64,000 bases of DNA. It comes from Aphis gossypii (taxonomy: Eukaryota; Arthropoda; Insecta; Hemiptera; Aphididae). Below, in pieces: positions 27,143 to 42,441 of this stretch (position 1 is its first letter; every line of letters starts with the position of its first letter). The notes under the pieces are model-generated. The model was not told where the DNA came from. It saw only the letters and a list, made by a program, of their open reading frames with translations, and searched no databases. Location of the stretch: assembly GCF_020184175.1 (NCBI RefSeq), contig NC_065530.1:55343260-55407259 (forward strand). Direction: 5' to 3'. A program made the translations under genes and the position numbers.

Positions 27143-30113
27143 GAATTATAAACGACAACGCAACTCTCTACTATGACAGCATACGATTAATAAATTTTTA
27201 AACTTTTTATACAAAAAGATAGGTTAAGATGGTTGCTATGTGACTGACCGTTTTTATAAATATTCAGCCTTAAATGTAATACATGTTAATAGGTACACAA
27301 TGTACATTATCTATACTATTATACTCATTTCAATAATGCTGTATTTTGAATGTATAACAAAATTCTACGTCTGTCAATTAATTTTAATTTTTAATAAAAG
27401 ACACGAATTACTGAATTATTATTATTATTTATAATATTTCTGCCGGACTTAATGTTTTGGTATTCATTTTACACGTTATAATAATTATATACATATCGTT
27501 ACTCGGTGTTTATGTTTAACATGCTGTTTTAATTACACAATTTACTACATTGTTAAATTATAAATTATTATTTATATTGTAATATTTTCACACCGTATTT
27601 AACCTTTATGGTGTTAATTTTGACTCTAAAAAAAACCCTAATATTTTACCATAACTTTACGCGGCTATTCATTATTTTTCATAAAAGCCATTTCGGAGTC
27701 GACAAAATTATATTCCGTGTAACATATTATATCCAAACAGATACGTCTACCTTAATATCATTATTCTGATTTTAAAACACTCAGAGTATTAGGCACGTTT
27801 TACTACGTTGTACTATAAATACTAAATCGTAGGAACTGAATACGTATTCATTAGGGTTTAATATGCTCCCACAATCTAAGATATAATAGTGTGGGTTACT
27901 ATAATCAAGTCTAGTGAATATATCATAACGCCAGAACAAAGTATAATAATTATTATACCTCGGCGTGGGCTATGGCAAGTATAATTTAAATATGGGTGCC
28001 CGGGTTGTTTGTAACGTTGTCAACTGGGTACGCGAATCTGATGGTTTCGAGTTTAAGACACTTCGCATAATATTAAAATCTCGAGAACGCAATAATAATT
28101 GTCGTTACAACAATGTATATTTTAACTGGGGACAACTATTATAGGTGGAACATAAAACGGATTTATCATAACACTTTACAACAAACGATAACAAAGAGTC
28201 ACGGTACAATCGGTTTAGTATGTACCTGTAGGCTGTATATCTATATAACATACTTCAATCGCGACAGTTGTTGTACGCATGTATTATGAGTGGTATAACC
28301 GAAACATTCTCGTCAAACAGCCATTGTCACGATCAATAATAATTATGAGCGGCAATAGTTAATTCATGTAAGTTATGTAGTCGTTAGCACGTATTACGCG
28401 TATGCGAAAAGTTATTATGTAATTATTAATTATCTAAGGCACTATCCCCCAAATAAAAGTTTACCAAATAGTATTGATCAAAAACCGTAAAAATGCATGT
28501 GTATCTACCACAAATATCTAGAAAATTATTTAATTTATTTAGTAAAAAAACATCCACGAAGACGAAGTATAGTACAAACATAATGCAACAAAGAACACGG
28601 TTAATGATGAACATTTATTTTTTTGATACTTTATATTATAATATTTTTAACTTGAGACTTTTATCATAAAAACAAAAATAAGGTAAGTTAAAGATTCATT
28701 ACTTTAATGTACAATTTAATTAATGGATTTACTAAGAATCAACACAACAAGTATTAGCTTTCAGGGGCTTAGTAATCTTCTATGAAAAAGAATATGTTTA
28801 ATGTATATATCATTATGTTTGGTTACAATAAATAATATTATTAAAAGTATGTTTAATGGGTTTGATATAAAATAGACGAATAGTATGCTTAGGATTGACG
28901 TGACCAACAGGGCCTTAAAGCGTTTATCACTTAAAAGTGCGTGGCTTTTAAAGAATCCTTGAATAGTTTAAACATTAACTAAAAATCAATAAAGGTAATT
29001 TCTCATTTTATATAAAAGAAATAATTTATACAGTAAATTTATATCAGCAATGGTTAATGGTTAGTTCATGCATATTTCATTTAAAGGCTATTATTCACAT
29101 GAATAATCCTATATGACATTTCTAAATGTTGACAATCAAGCCTGTTTTTCAATGGTCCCAAGCAAAAGAATCAAATTCTAATACAGAACGAACTAAAGCA
29201 AAGATTAAACTACTTTATAAAAAAAAAGAATCCTAAGACACGTTAGCTCATACCAGTGAAGTTATGTTTTATACAACTTTAGTTTCTAGAAGATTTTTCA
29301 AAAATAGTTTCTATATTATATTATGTTTCTTAAAAGATAAGTTAGACGATAAAACTATATTAAAATTTCTAACTTCATTAACAACTCTCCTATTCAAATA
29401 AACTAGTTTATAACGTTATAATATAATAAGCAAATGTTCACGGAAAAAATGTATATGTATTATAGTGGAAGTAAATTTGAATGCAGTTTTTTGCATAAAC
29501 GTGTAATCCATTTTTTGAGTACACCATGGTAAAAATCTGTACATGCATTGATGTAATTTAGGCAGTATGAGTACATATTATATAGGTAAAATATATACAC
29601 CTAAACCAGTGAATGGTCGATGACGTATTATAAGTAAAGTAAACACAGTTAGTTCAGATATGGATTTCTTAGAATAAGTTAAAAGGGTAGAAAAACCAGC
29701 AATTGAACATTTGAACGAGCGAAGAGTATAACGGAGTGAGGTTATTGATTTTTAAGTCAGATTTTATGTCATGTCTAGCCATTGTGTACAATAAGATAAT
29801 ATTATTATGTCAGATGCATTTAACATTATGCAGAATATTGCAATGTACAATTTTGCGGAAGCATCGTTTAGTGAGGTTACGACAAACTGATTATGGAGAA
29901 GCGTATATTATATGGAGGGGGGCTGTCTAACTTCCCCTCCCGAAATGTACTGTTGGTACATTACACGTTTATCGAACCTGCCTTGAAAATTAACATAATA
30001 ATATAATTACACACCCCCCTCCCCATCCCCCGAAATTAATTCCTATATACCTACACTAATGCAGGTAGGCAGGTAGCAAATGGATTACTTGGTCAAAAAT
30101 GTGTTTGACTTAC
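27143..30113 (-). other. Sequence after receptor exon C, probably intron
   Basis: Exon C ends in a perfect donor at 30113, so at least the right part of this stretch should be intron. I looked for the linker and ligand-binding exons of the receptor here and did not recognise any. C-rich patches at about 29915-29940 and 30010-30030 are not coding. Confidence 0.5.
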
Positions 30114-30256
30114 TTGGTGCGTGTCGGTTGTTGGCGACCGAATTCATAATGTCGAATCGGACGGCAAGGCTAAGATCTGGTTTCTCGGCGTTGGTTTTGG
30201 CTCGGCGACCAATCGACCGGCCGGACAGCACGTCGTGCACCGCACTTCCGAGTTGT
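30114..30256 (-). CDS. Nmdar2: NMDA-type glutamate receptor, amino-terminal domain exon C (partial gene)
   Basis: Internal exon of 143 nt: one base, 47 codons, one base. The acceptor is a strong pyrimidine tract (tttttttgttgttgttctag) and the donor is a perfect GTAAGT. Only one frame is open, and it is the frame that follows exon B: AG+A gives Arg, then QLGSAVHDVLSGRSIGRR and, after a short charged loop, LAVRFDIMNSVANN. In the family this position, just before the linker to the glutamate/glycine-binding domain, carries a G-R turn followed by a strand of the type 'x-x-Y/F-D-x-x-N'. The exon fits that pattern and ends in phase 1, so at least one more exon follows to the left. It lies about 19.9 kb from exon B. 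Sequence similarity in this part of the domain is weak in all insects, so the assignment leans on splice sites, phase and the FDIMN strand. Confidence 0.75.
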
Positions 30257-31145
30257 CTAGAACAACAACAAAAAAACACGTGAAAAAGTAAATAAACGAA
30301 AATCCTTTAGTTGTCATTGCATTGTCCACTGTGGTTATTTGTGTATTTTAATAATAAGAATAATAAGAATAAAAATGCCTAAGAGAAGGAGATAAATAGA
30401 TTTACATATATATAGCAAGACGCAAATATCATAATGTGATAGGTATAATATTATAAATCTATAGTAAAAACGTTTTTTTTATCCTTTTCAGAGTGGCAAT
30501 AAAGTGAAAAGTATAAAATAATGTACATATATACTATGTATTATGAATAGCACGACCTGTACCTATTTTAAATTGTTCAAAGGGAGAATATATTATAGCA
30601 ACAGTTTATTTGAAAATTTCGCTTCAAATTTCAACTTTTTGTATGAATATTAATGTTAAAAAATAAATTTAATGAATATTGATACTTATTATCTATTACC
30701 TGTTAAAATTCTATAAATTCATAAAATGTTATATACATAAGTGTATGAATTTCCTATTGATAAATGTCGTAATTTCATAAATATGTTACATAGGTGTTAT
30801 TGACAACAAATAAATGTATATATTTTTTAAGAGATATCCATATAGTTTTAATGTCCTTACTAAATTAGAATTTCCAAGCATATAGCAAGAAGTATAGATA
30901 CCCATGAAATTGAAAAAAAAGCAAGGGTAAATTTCTCTCACATAAATACTTTACTGCTGACATCTACAAGAAACTCTATTGTTACATCGTTGGGAGGTAG
31001 TTAAAATAATAATAATAATAATTAATATGATAACAAAAACACGTAAGTTAATGTGTGTGGCGTACATAATGTGCAGCATAATATATAAAATATAAGTACA
31101 CATAGTATATGAATTTACTCTCTACCCTTTACAAAGCTAGTGGCA

Positions 31146-31170
31146 TACACACACACACACACACACACAC
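31146..31170. repeat. (CA)n microsatellite
   Basis: A pure AC tract of about 12 units, just downstream (minus sense) of the orphan acceptor at 31281. Confidence 0.9.
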
Positions 31171-31184
31171 AATTATATTATATT

Positions 31185-31280
31185 TCATTGCAACAGTGCG
31201 GTCGCCCGAGGGTGTTGTTTTCCGTTAAATGTGACTAACGACTCTGACGCGTTTCTAATTGTGAAAATATCAGCACCAAG
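31185..31280 (-). other. Orphan splice acceptor with 31-codon open stretch
   Basis: On the minus strand a long pyrimidine tract ends ttcttttcag at 31281. It is followed by an open stretch of 31 codons (beginning LGADIFTIRNASESLVTFNG) to a TGA. This lies about 1 kb before receptor exon C. Its open frame does not match the phase left by exon B; spliced to exon B it would stop after about 14 codons. It could be an alternative or poison exon, or chance. Confidence 0.2.
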
Positions 31281-32440
31281 CTGAAAAGAAAAAAAGGTTA
31301 GGAAAAATTGAAAAGTTTACTGATTTTAACGGGACAACTGGTATTTCAGTTATGACCGACACTGCGGGAAGTTGCGCAAAAACCGGAAATAAAAATTCTA
31401 GAAAGTATGACGCTGTAAAGACGTTTAATCGTTTTTCGGTTCTTCTATATTATAATGTTATTGTTTTATGTTATAATTTTATAAACGAACAAAAGTTTTA
31501 TGCGGCAAACGATTATTTAATTCTTATGTGTATAATATAGATGATACGATAGTTTTAAGCAATTAATTTAAACTTTTCAGGAATGTCAAGCCCGTAGGTA
31601 ATCGAATATTGGTTTCATTAAAATTACATTTAAATACAATACAATAATAAATACAAACAACAAACTACGCGGTACACTATTTAAATACCAGATATTTTCG
31701 TTAAATTAAGTGAATTGTAATATAATACATAGTAATGGATTTAGTTTTTTTAATTTTCACAAGAGACTTTTGTTATTTGAATTCAGATATTTGTGAATAA
31801 AGTTTTCTCTTCCTGGTGAAGTTGGTCGGTACGCGGTATATTATTATGAAAAACAAACCCCTTTATTTTAGCTTTTTTTTTTTATCGTACACTGAGATTA
31901 TCTATTGAAAACTATATTGTGACTCAACAGACATTGTATAACTCCAACTATCTATCCCTCCGTCGGAATACTTGTACAACAATAAACATTGATGTAAATT
32001 TAAATAACTAAATGACCGATTATTTCGTGATTATTGATCACTAGCAATGTGAATTTAACACCTTAAAAATTAAAAAAAAAACTATACAAATACAATGCCT
32101 TTAAATATTTTTTTATTTTTAACTTTAAATCAAAAGATATTTTTTATTAAATTAAAAATAACACTAAAATGAAAATTTCCAAAAATGCAAAATAAAATAT
32201 TATGTTTTTGTTCAAAAATATATAAAATGTATGTGCTCTACAATAACGAGCATTGCATAAACGATTCAGTGAATCGAAATCCCAGCTCTTTAATGATCGC
32301 CGTACGATGTGATTTGTGTACCTATAATGTAACTATGAAAGTTACGTACTACACTTTTTATCTGATGTGGCGTTTCGAAAATATTTTATTATAGAACGTA
32401 CATTATAAAAAATTAAATACCGCCATCATATATATATGTA

Positions 32441-32463
32441 TATGCTATATAGAATATAGCATA
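32441..32463. repeat. Perfect 10-bp hairpin
   Basis: TATGCTATAT (32441-32450) and ATATAGCATA (32454-32463) pair perfectly around AGA. Confidence 0.5.
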
Positions 32464-35400
32464 AAAAGGGTATGTTGTCGGAAAAATCTTCAGTGTTTTT
32501 ATACCGAAGAATTCCGACCAAAAAATATTATTTTGTGTGTACAGTTTTAACGTGGCAGAATAATAAAATATAATATCATTGTCAACAATACTACAAAATG
32601 TAATATCGAATATTCATATACATTATTATTCTTTAAAAATAACCCGCACTGCGGTAAACAGTAGCTATACTTATACACGCCACGCGTAGTGTATGTGCAT
32701 ATTTTTAGACTCTTTTTTTTTTTTTTTTACCAACTATAATACCTATATAATATAATAATAATTATTTTATAGCTAAAATATTGATTAAAATAAATTGGAT
32801 TTTAAAAGGAGGGGAAATCATAATTTTTTTTTTTGTACAGCGTATTAGTGTTGAACGCGGACACCGCTATGTAATCGAAATATGCAAACACGTTTTGTTA
32901 AATCTCAATCATGTATATTATATACCTATAATATGTATATCAAAAGCGTGTGTTGTAGATGTCGTTTGGTTGACATCCCGACAACCACGTCCTGATTGTC
33001 GCTCTGGTTCACATCGTGCATCAATAATATGTTTCACGTTATAAACAAGCGCAGTTAGGTACATATCGAAACAATTATTACGGCTATATAAATAATATAT
33101 TTTCGTTTGGTCCAGTGCGAGGAATCAAACTTGTAATTGAAGACTAGTCTGATTATATTATATTTTAACATAATATAATGTGTATGTCATACACTGAATG
33201 ACTATTACAATATTATATTTCTAATCAGCCATTGCTTCTACATGACGAACGACCGAATCGCAAGAGCCAAAAATCAACTAAAAGTATCACAAGGTGCATT
33301 AGCTTCTCGGTATACTTTATTGTATATTTAGTATATTATTGCTGTGTAATGTATTTTAAAGTTCAGAATACAGTTTCTTGTTATATATATTATTCTACGG
33401 AATAAGCTATCTATAAAATATAGTGTACAAAACCTTACATTTTTCCGATTCTCAACAATAAAAGGAAAATTCGAAACGAAGGATTTATGATTTTTGGCGC
33501 GAACACGAATAGTACCCGCATTAGATTTAGAGTTTTTTTTTTTTTATTTATCTATCTATCGAGTCGATGAACATTATTTTGGCTAGTAGTACTCAATTGG
33601 TTTCTTATTGGTTTTTTCATCGATTGAAAATTCTATAAAGATAATTTTGCATAGAAACTTTTGAGTTTTTAATGGGTAGAATCATAATAATTATACATTT
33701 TCAGTTCTTAGAAAATAACAAAAAATTCTAACAAATATAATAAAAATATTCGTGAAATTGTTTTGAAAAAAAATATATCATACATTGGTTATTTTTTATC
33801 TCGATCTAATATTGTAATAATCATATTCTACAATTCTACATTGTAATTTTATCAAAACACATTATTTATTTTATTTTAAAAACTAAAAATAAATATAAAA
33901 AACTTATCTTGATAAAGATTTAAAAATATTCAAAGTAAATAAGTTAAATGATGAGTAAAAAAAGTGAACTTAAACATTTATTGAAAAATTATAAATACAT
34001 TTTTAAATATTAGTGTGGAAATTATTGTCACTATGAAAAATGTTCTGTTGAAGAAATATTATGAGTAAATATAGTTTTACCTGTGCTATGATCGAAATGG
34101 TTTTTTGAATAGGATGATTTATCATCGCTTTCATTTGTGAACAATAATAACATATCGTTATATTGTGATGAGATGATATCAAAGCAAGAAGAATTCTCAA
34201 AATCCGGTCTTTGTATCGCGTATAGCTTATATATATATATATATAAAAATATTATTATTATTATTAAAGAACTATGAAAAATCGATTTTACGGTATCTAT
34301 ATATAACAAAAAATATGACAATTTCCAACTATAAACTTATTTAATAAAACAAAAAATTTTTATTCTAAGAATTGTAAATTATAATTTTGAATATATTAAC
34401 GAGTTTAATTATAATATTTTGAAACATGGCTATAACTAATTTTAAATTTAATTTGGTGTAATTAACTTTACTGACTAACTAGTATTTGTATAAAATGAAT
34501 TACATATTTTCATTGTTATTCAAAGGATTGTTTTCTACTTTAATATAGTAAAAAGGAAAAACATTGAATGTATAAAAGAAAAAAAAATAACGAATAGTTG
34601 TAACGAAGATGAGATAAATAGTACAACACCGAGTTTGCTCTTTAAAATTCAATGTAGGTACTTGACTACAACTACCAACGTACCTATTATAAACAATATA
34701 AAAACCTAGTTCATAAATTTTTTTGTAAAAATTTTCAGAAATTCACTTGTACGAAAAACATAGCCTCGTAGAAGCATGTCTATTAAAATTATTGCTATAG
34801 TTGTAAGTCATATAAATACACTATTGTATTAACGAAAGAAATACAAACAATTATTATTAAAAAAAAAAAAAAATACCTTCTGTTGAACTATCGACTTTGT
34901 ATATTTTTTAAATGATGTTGTATTGGAACCGAATGGAATATTTATCATCGCACTACTACAGAACATTAACTGTGTCTTTTAAGGATTTATATTTCCTCTT
35001 TTCTTTGGATTTTAAGCATACATTTCTCATAAATATTTACACGCATGTAAATAAGGTTCTTAGCATTTTATGCGTACGGTAATTGTTAAAACTATCAAAT
35101 AACAAATTATTGAGTTAAAATGGAAATTTGTATCTCCAGTTATCCAATTACCCGTTTGTATACTGCATTTTTATTCATAGTTTTAAGGTTAAAACAGTAC
35201 AAACATTCTATGTTTGCCCTGCTGGATTTTTTTTTTAATGTTAAAATATATTATTCAAAAACTAAAAGATACCTACCACTGTTCTATGTTAATGATGGGA
35301 TAAAAAAAATACAAAAATATTAATAGTTATATGGCGAAGCTTAAAAGTCAGTCCTGTATTTAAAACTCATAAATATAAAAAATTATCAAATTTAACTAAA

Positions 35401-38400
35401 ATATTCATAGTATGTAAATAATATATAATATGTTTGTATTAATTTAATTATATTGATAATATTTTTTGGATAATTAAAATACGCCATAGGAAGGTTAAAA
35501 CATTTTAACATTTATAGAGGCTTAAGTGATGTTTTAAAAAATATAAAATATAATCTATATAATATAGTAATGCATATAGCACAATACCATTAATATGTTA
35601 TAAACATATTTTGTAATTTATTGTATTTTTTTTTCTATTTTTATTTATAATTCCAACATAAAAATGTATATTTAAGTATAACATCTATTAATTAATAATT
35701 ACTAAATATTCCACTTCATTTATACATTTTACAAATCTAAAATTATAAGTTTAAGTTTAAGAGTGGTAATATTTAGACCAAGTTCTGAAAAAAAACATAC
35801 GTTTCATGTCAATACATTGAAATAACTCTTTCTATATTAGTTCGTTTTATACGATACTTGAACAGTTAGAATCCTCAAATTCATTAAAATTATTTTAACA
35901 TATTCTAAATTTAAGGGGCAATTTATATGAATTTATTACAATTTAGGAATAAAATTAATACGTGATAATACGTTGATAGGAGATATTTAGAATATTATGT
36001 ATATATCGAATAAAACATTTATACGAGTTTGATTAAATCATATCATTCTTTTAAAAAAAAATTGAAAAAACACTATAATAATTGAGTTCAAACAAGCCAA
36101 TCAAAATGGATCATTCAATACACCTACTTGTTTGAAATTATTATTAATAAAATGCTAGCAAAACGCTATACTGTAATATTTTTATTTTTTATATTAGTAT
36201 CTGAAATCTCTATAAATTCTTGTACTACTAAAAATAATACGTATAATAAAATCAAATTGTTTCCTAGGTCGATAATTGTTTTTAATTTTTAACACTTCTA
36301 AAATTAATTCCATTGTAGTTGATTAGTTTGTTGATAATAATCATAATGCATTCAATTTTATAAATAGTATACAAAAACAGTATATTTATAGCTGTATTAA
36401 TTATTATTACAATAAAAACAATAAAAACTAGAAAATAGAGCTTTGCCATTTGAATTTGAAGAGTATTTAATAAAACATCATAAAATATTTTTAGTAAGTC
36501 TGGACAACAATGAGGTTAACCAATGCATTTTTAGACTATTTTCACAAAATCATACGCCTTACCAATCAATTGAAATAAATAGTTAGAATTATAGTATTTT
36601 TTCAAACTAAAATTGCTTCTACAGAAAGAAAAAAAAGATAATAACATACGTAACAATAAATTATAAAATATAATACTGCTTATACTTAAATTGTGTCATA
36701 TTGTTGATTGTAAATTAGATTTGGCGTTTGACGTTATATGTTTGTAGTTAATGAGTAATAAGTATATATAATATATAGATCATAATTTGTAGTAGTATTT
36801 GTAAGGCACTATTCGCGCTATATTCAAGTCCAATGAAATTTTTTATCACCATACCGTTTATTTTACATTAATGTATTTTGTTTTAAACATTGCTCATTTG
36901 AACTCGCAATGTGTTGTAAGTCAAATACCTATTGCCTATTCCTTGTCAACTTATGCTTTCTATAAAATTCATTTATGATTTCTATGGGTGGCTGAATTTA
37001 ATATTGGGCTGTAACACGTCATATACAATATACATAATAATAATAAACTATTGGTCGGCATTACTCACGGCACGTAAATTTCGTATAAATGGTATGATTA
37101 TTATACTCAAATACACAACAGTTCTTGAAATGATTTATATATTTTTACGGACCAGAGTCGGGTTAAACAATAATAATTCAAGTGTACCTATATTAATCCA
37201 TGGTCAATTTTTCATCCGCATGGTATCATTGTTCAGTAGGTATTTTTACCATTAGAATAACCACGGGAGTTTAGAATACGTTTTGAAGTGTTAAATACTA
37301 TTATATGCTATAATACTGTCCAACATTTAACAAATCTGCTTATTATTTTATTTTTAAATAAACAAATAATACATTTAGGTCATAGAAATAATAATTTCTC
37401 CATCCACAATTATAAAATCCATAGTATTATTTTTTTATTTTTCCTTCTGAAATGATTGTAAATAAAATAAAGTACTTAAAAAAAATTAAAAACATATATG
37501 TAGATATATTATTTAAAAAATATTTATTAAATAATACATTTAAAACTGTTAATTTGTATGCAAAGACATATATTCATTAACATAATTGAATCAAAAGATA
37601 TATAATAATACACTTATTTTAAATTTTTTAAGTAAAAAAGGTAATAAGACGAAATCCTTAAAAACATATGTTTTTTAAATATTTGTTTATTGTAATCAAT
37701 TATAAGTTATAATTTATAATGTGTTAACGTTAAAGTTAGTATCAATAATCGAAAAATAACTTGTTCAGAGTTATACATTATTGCGGCTCAAACATCAAAC
37801 AACCAAACAAATTGAATAAATTGAAAAAAAAATGAAAATAATATATAAAACAAATTTATATGTAATAATTGTATGAATGATTTCTAGCCCAATTGACTTA
37901 CACACCCTTTGCAGGTACTTAAATATCGTTGATTGCAATTTATATATATCCGGTGAGTTAAGATAATTAAAAAAAAAATGATGTAACTCAATCTATTAAA
38001 ATAAAATAAAAAACTATACATAAAATAAAAAGTCACAAAACTGATTTACGTTTAACATGTTGTAAGAACTATTGAAGATGACGATACATTTGATACAACA
38101 GCAGTGATAATGTTTAAGGTTGTGACATTAATTGTTTTTTGTTTTTCTGAGAAAGTATTTAAAACCTTGCAACCGTATAAACAAATGCTCAAGTGGATCG
38201 ATCGGTTTAGATAACGTGACTATAGTATACTGACGCTAAAAAACATTTACGGGTTACACAGTAAACCAATCTGAGTTTACAAACTTGATCAGCATCGAGT
38301 TGCTAAGTGCCTATCTCATCCGTAAAGTTGCTACTAAGCAATTTAAAGGTTATCTGCAAAATCACCACTCATCCGGCAATAATAACGAGTAACACAATAT

Positions 38401-38859
38401 TATTTTAACTAATCGATATAAATACCGTTGACGATGTTGCTCCAGGTATTCTGAGAAATATACATTTTTTTTTTTTTTTTTTGATTAATCATAGTGTAGG
38501 TACATTAAGATCAAGAAAGAAATGCACACTACATTTTCTGTAATGCATTACAAATATAATAAATGATAAATTAATAAACATGCTTCATTATAACAATCAG
38601 ATTTTATAAAATAACTACGAATAATGGCGTGTCATTCGAAGTATTTCAATTATTTAAGAGTGATATATTTTTTTATCCTTTCTTTTTTTTTTTTTTTTGA
38701 TATACGGTTATATTTTTATTCTATCGCCGGTTCGTTTAAATAGATGATTGGCCGTGTTTGTTAACTTAAAAATAAGCTATTGTTTCAGGTGTGAACTTTT
38801 GGGAAGAGTGTATAGAAATATTACCATTTTACGTTCGAAAGTGATTAATCGAAACATTC

Positions 38860-38895
38860 TAAAAAACGATTCTCAGCGTAGCTGATTTACCGATG
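38860..38895. repeat. Short repeat remnant with TTCTCAGCGNAGCT core
   Basis: The phrase 'acgattctcagcgtagctga' is the second copy of the core seen near 9085. The flanks do not match further, so only the fragment is called. Confidence 0.35.
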
Positions 38896-41800
38896 AATAA
38901 ATCACACTTAATGTTAAAAATATTGTACCTTAACAAGCATGCCCCATTTTAATTTTCAAACTTTTAATTTAACTGGATACTGAAAAATGAAACTGTGCAC
39001 ATATTTTGATGATTAAAATAACTAATTAAAAGTACATAAAATAATAAGATTTCTTATCGTATATTATGTATTAACATATCAAATAAAAGAAAGTTAATCA
39101 CAATAATATAAAAGATATATATATATTAATATTTTATATAATACTAATATGTTAGTAAAATTGTTGAGAATTAATTTAATTCACATCATTGTTTTTTCAA
39201 TATTTAAAATATACTAATGATTGATTTTTACACTCATTAGAAAATAACAATTTTATTTCTACTTTCCTATACTTCAATTTCAATCATGTTTTTGAATTTT
39301 ATGTTTAATTTCTATTTTTTCCGTTTCCTATATAGTATATATATATGTTTAATTTATTTTTGTTTAGAAAAAAATTTCTTTCTTGTGAAAAAAAAGAATA
39401 TAATTTCATCCAATTTAGCAAAAAAGAGAAATTGTTCATTTTAATGGAAACGGGGATTATCCATTGTAATATTATGCAGAATACCGCTATAATAATACAA
39501 AATATGAATAATAATTGTTGGGAATTTTTGGAGAAGGTTGAATGTTATTATTTATTGAAATGTTCAAGTATTTGAGTTAGGTCAAGTTAGTTGTAAAAAA
39601 TATGTAAAAAAATGCAATTTTATATTTACAACGTATCAAACAAATGGTAAAAAGGTGGAAAACTTATTTTTGTACATAAAAACCATAACTAGTTTATTAT
39701 TTAAAAAGCTATACATTTGATATTACTTTTAACACCTTTTCACATATTATTTTAAATATGTAAATTTTTTTTTAAAGGCATCTCAAAAATGTGAATTTTC
39801 TACTTGTATACAAAAAACATACATAATATTTAATAGTATAATTTTGAGTAAACGTTGTGTATTGGAAAGTTGTTAACATTAGTAACAATATTGTACTCTA
39901 TGTTTAAGTATTTGTAAAAAAAAAATAGGAGTTATTCCATTTTGTAATACTCAAAGTACAATACTATATTCGTTTTCCAGTAGAGTGTATCTATATAAAA
40001 TGAAATTAAGTATTTTGAAACACTTGATTAAATGTGCACTCTCCTAAAATGTAATAAAAATAGATTTGAATATTAGTAAGTATCAATACAATATTCGTGT
40101 AAACTATGAACTTAAACTTATTTCTCATATTATGCTTATTGCTTATACATACTTATTTTATTATAGTTATAATTATAATTTGTATAATTTATTTTTTAGT
40201 TTTAAACTAATATTAATTATTAAATTTAAATAATTTTTCCCATATGAAAATGACCCATCTATAATACACAAACTAACTAATTTTAATGATTGTTCAAATC
40301 TATTTACTAGTTTATTTAATATGTATACAAAATATTTATGATATTACATTATAATCTATATCGTAATTAAAATCGTGATATTAGTTCTCCTTCAGTTAGA
40401 CTACATCAATATTCTGATCAACTACTAAATCATATAACTAACAGATAGATAAGCTAGTATTAGCTTGAAAACGCGAGCCACAGTAATTCAAATGTTAATT
40501 TGTCAAGTTCATATAATATCAATTCCGATGTTTAATGGGCACACTAATACTCTTTCTCTACATGCTTGATCTCTTGTCAATACATACATGTTATAAAATA
40601 CATGTATGATATATTTTATATTTATACGCAGATACATAAATCACGTATATGCATATACAATAAAAATCTTATATAATATTATAATTATAATTCTTATAAA
40701 AATATCATAGTTATAAATGTTAAATACTATTTAGCACTGTAACTAATATAATATAAAATGTGTTTAAAAAACAATTAACCATTATATCATTTAAATAACA
40801 TCAAATTCGTGTATTTAAATAACTTAATATTTTAAATTATTAACGGATATAAAAATATACTCAAAAAGTAAAATTATATTATGTATTAAAAGATGGAGAA
40901 CTGTTTATACATTTAACCATTTTAACTACATTTTTCATTCTATCTAACCATAACTTAAAATTTTAAACTATCTTTTCTTCCAAAACATTAAAATAATTTG
41001 CAGTTAGATTATAATCCGTTTTGAATTATTATTATTATAAAAATAAGTTCATAAAATATGTCAATGGTGTAAAAAAAATTATAATTATTTTAAAAATGAT
41101 TTTATAAATAGCAATTGTATAGCAATAATTATTATTAGTTTTTAATGTTAAACTGTAGAATTTATTTAATACAAATCCTTATACCTACTGTGCATAAAAT
41201 AATTGCTGTTTAAAGACAATTTATGTATTTAAAAACAATTAAAAGTTATCAATTAAACAATATATAGTGTCTCACAACTTTTTTTTCTACCGACTTAGTA
41301 GGTACTAACTCACACAAGTATAACATTATAAGGAAATATGTATATACTACAGTGGAATATAAAAAATAAATATTATGTTCCATAGAATTAAAATATGGGT
41401 CAACTCGGTTACATTTTTATTTGTTCAGAAGTTGAATGTTTTATAATATGAAAAATCTGTTTGGCATAATATATAAAACTTTTGAAAAATGAAAGAGTTG
41501 GAATTAATTTTGAAAAATATATTTTCCAGTTTTTTATGTGTTTGAATATTTTAAAATTCTGTAAGAAACGACGTCGTAACATTTTTTGTACATGTGTATT
41601 GTGCAATAAGGTCGAATTAATGGTGTTTTTTATAATGTGTTTAACATTAAAAAAAAAAAAAAATTGTAAATCGATCACGTAAATAGTAGATTCAAATTCA
41701 CAAGGCTTCAGGCATGGTGCATAGACGAACTTTTTAGTCATACAGTTTGGGTTAAATAATCCAGATCCCAAATACGTGACCACACAGAATTTTTAACATT

Positions 41801-42441
41801 GTGCTACATGTTTTCACTTCCTAACTCTAGTCATGTTTGTCGAAGTACACAGTTTATGCATAATATATATGTATATCTCATACATTTTATGAAGAAAAAT
41901 TGCATTTGAATCCTACTAGATTTTCATAATTTGACAATAAATATATAATAATAGTAAAAGTAACGTAGATTGAACATTTCTGCGATCGTTGGAAATAAGA
42001 TAAATAAACAAACAATTGATGATATTTACAATTTTAAGATAAACCATTATTGTTTATAAACAGAAAATATATTATACTATTATTTACAAATCAAATAAAT
42101 CCTTGTTAAAAAGTAAAGGAAATCGGTCTTATAATTGCTTTTTTCTCTTCTGCCCGGCGTATTGTGCATACCTCTACCATATTTTAGTGCATAAACGCAG
42201 TATAATCAAAATAATCTTGTTAAATGTAGTAAAACAAAAATGTCGACGTCAACCCAGCCGTATTGACTTTATTTTTTATTTTTTTTTTTTGATAGAAATA
42301 AGAACAGACAGAGGAAAAGTAAACATCCCCTCTTCTCAATTCGACATACCGGAAATTTTGTCCCAGAAGTTTTGCCGGCATAGAGATTATTTATTGGTCC
42401 GAGTTCAATTTCTTTTTTTTTATCGTTTCGTCATGCCACTA

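Noticed and set aside
30080..30329. Plus-strand 67-codon frame and second minus frame over exon C
   Set aside because: They do not fit the splice phases, and the second minus frame meets a stop inside the exon.
32781..33044. 87-codon plus frame and an acceptor-like site on the minus strand near 33000
   Set aside because: There is no family similarity and no matching donor, and the minus stretch does not fit the receptor's phase or pattern.
41409..41783. 124-codon minus open frame
   Set aside because: Lys/Phe/Ile-rich noise; a shorter plus-strand frame overlaps it, and it has no motif.
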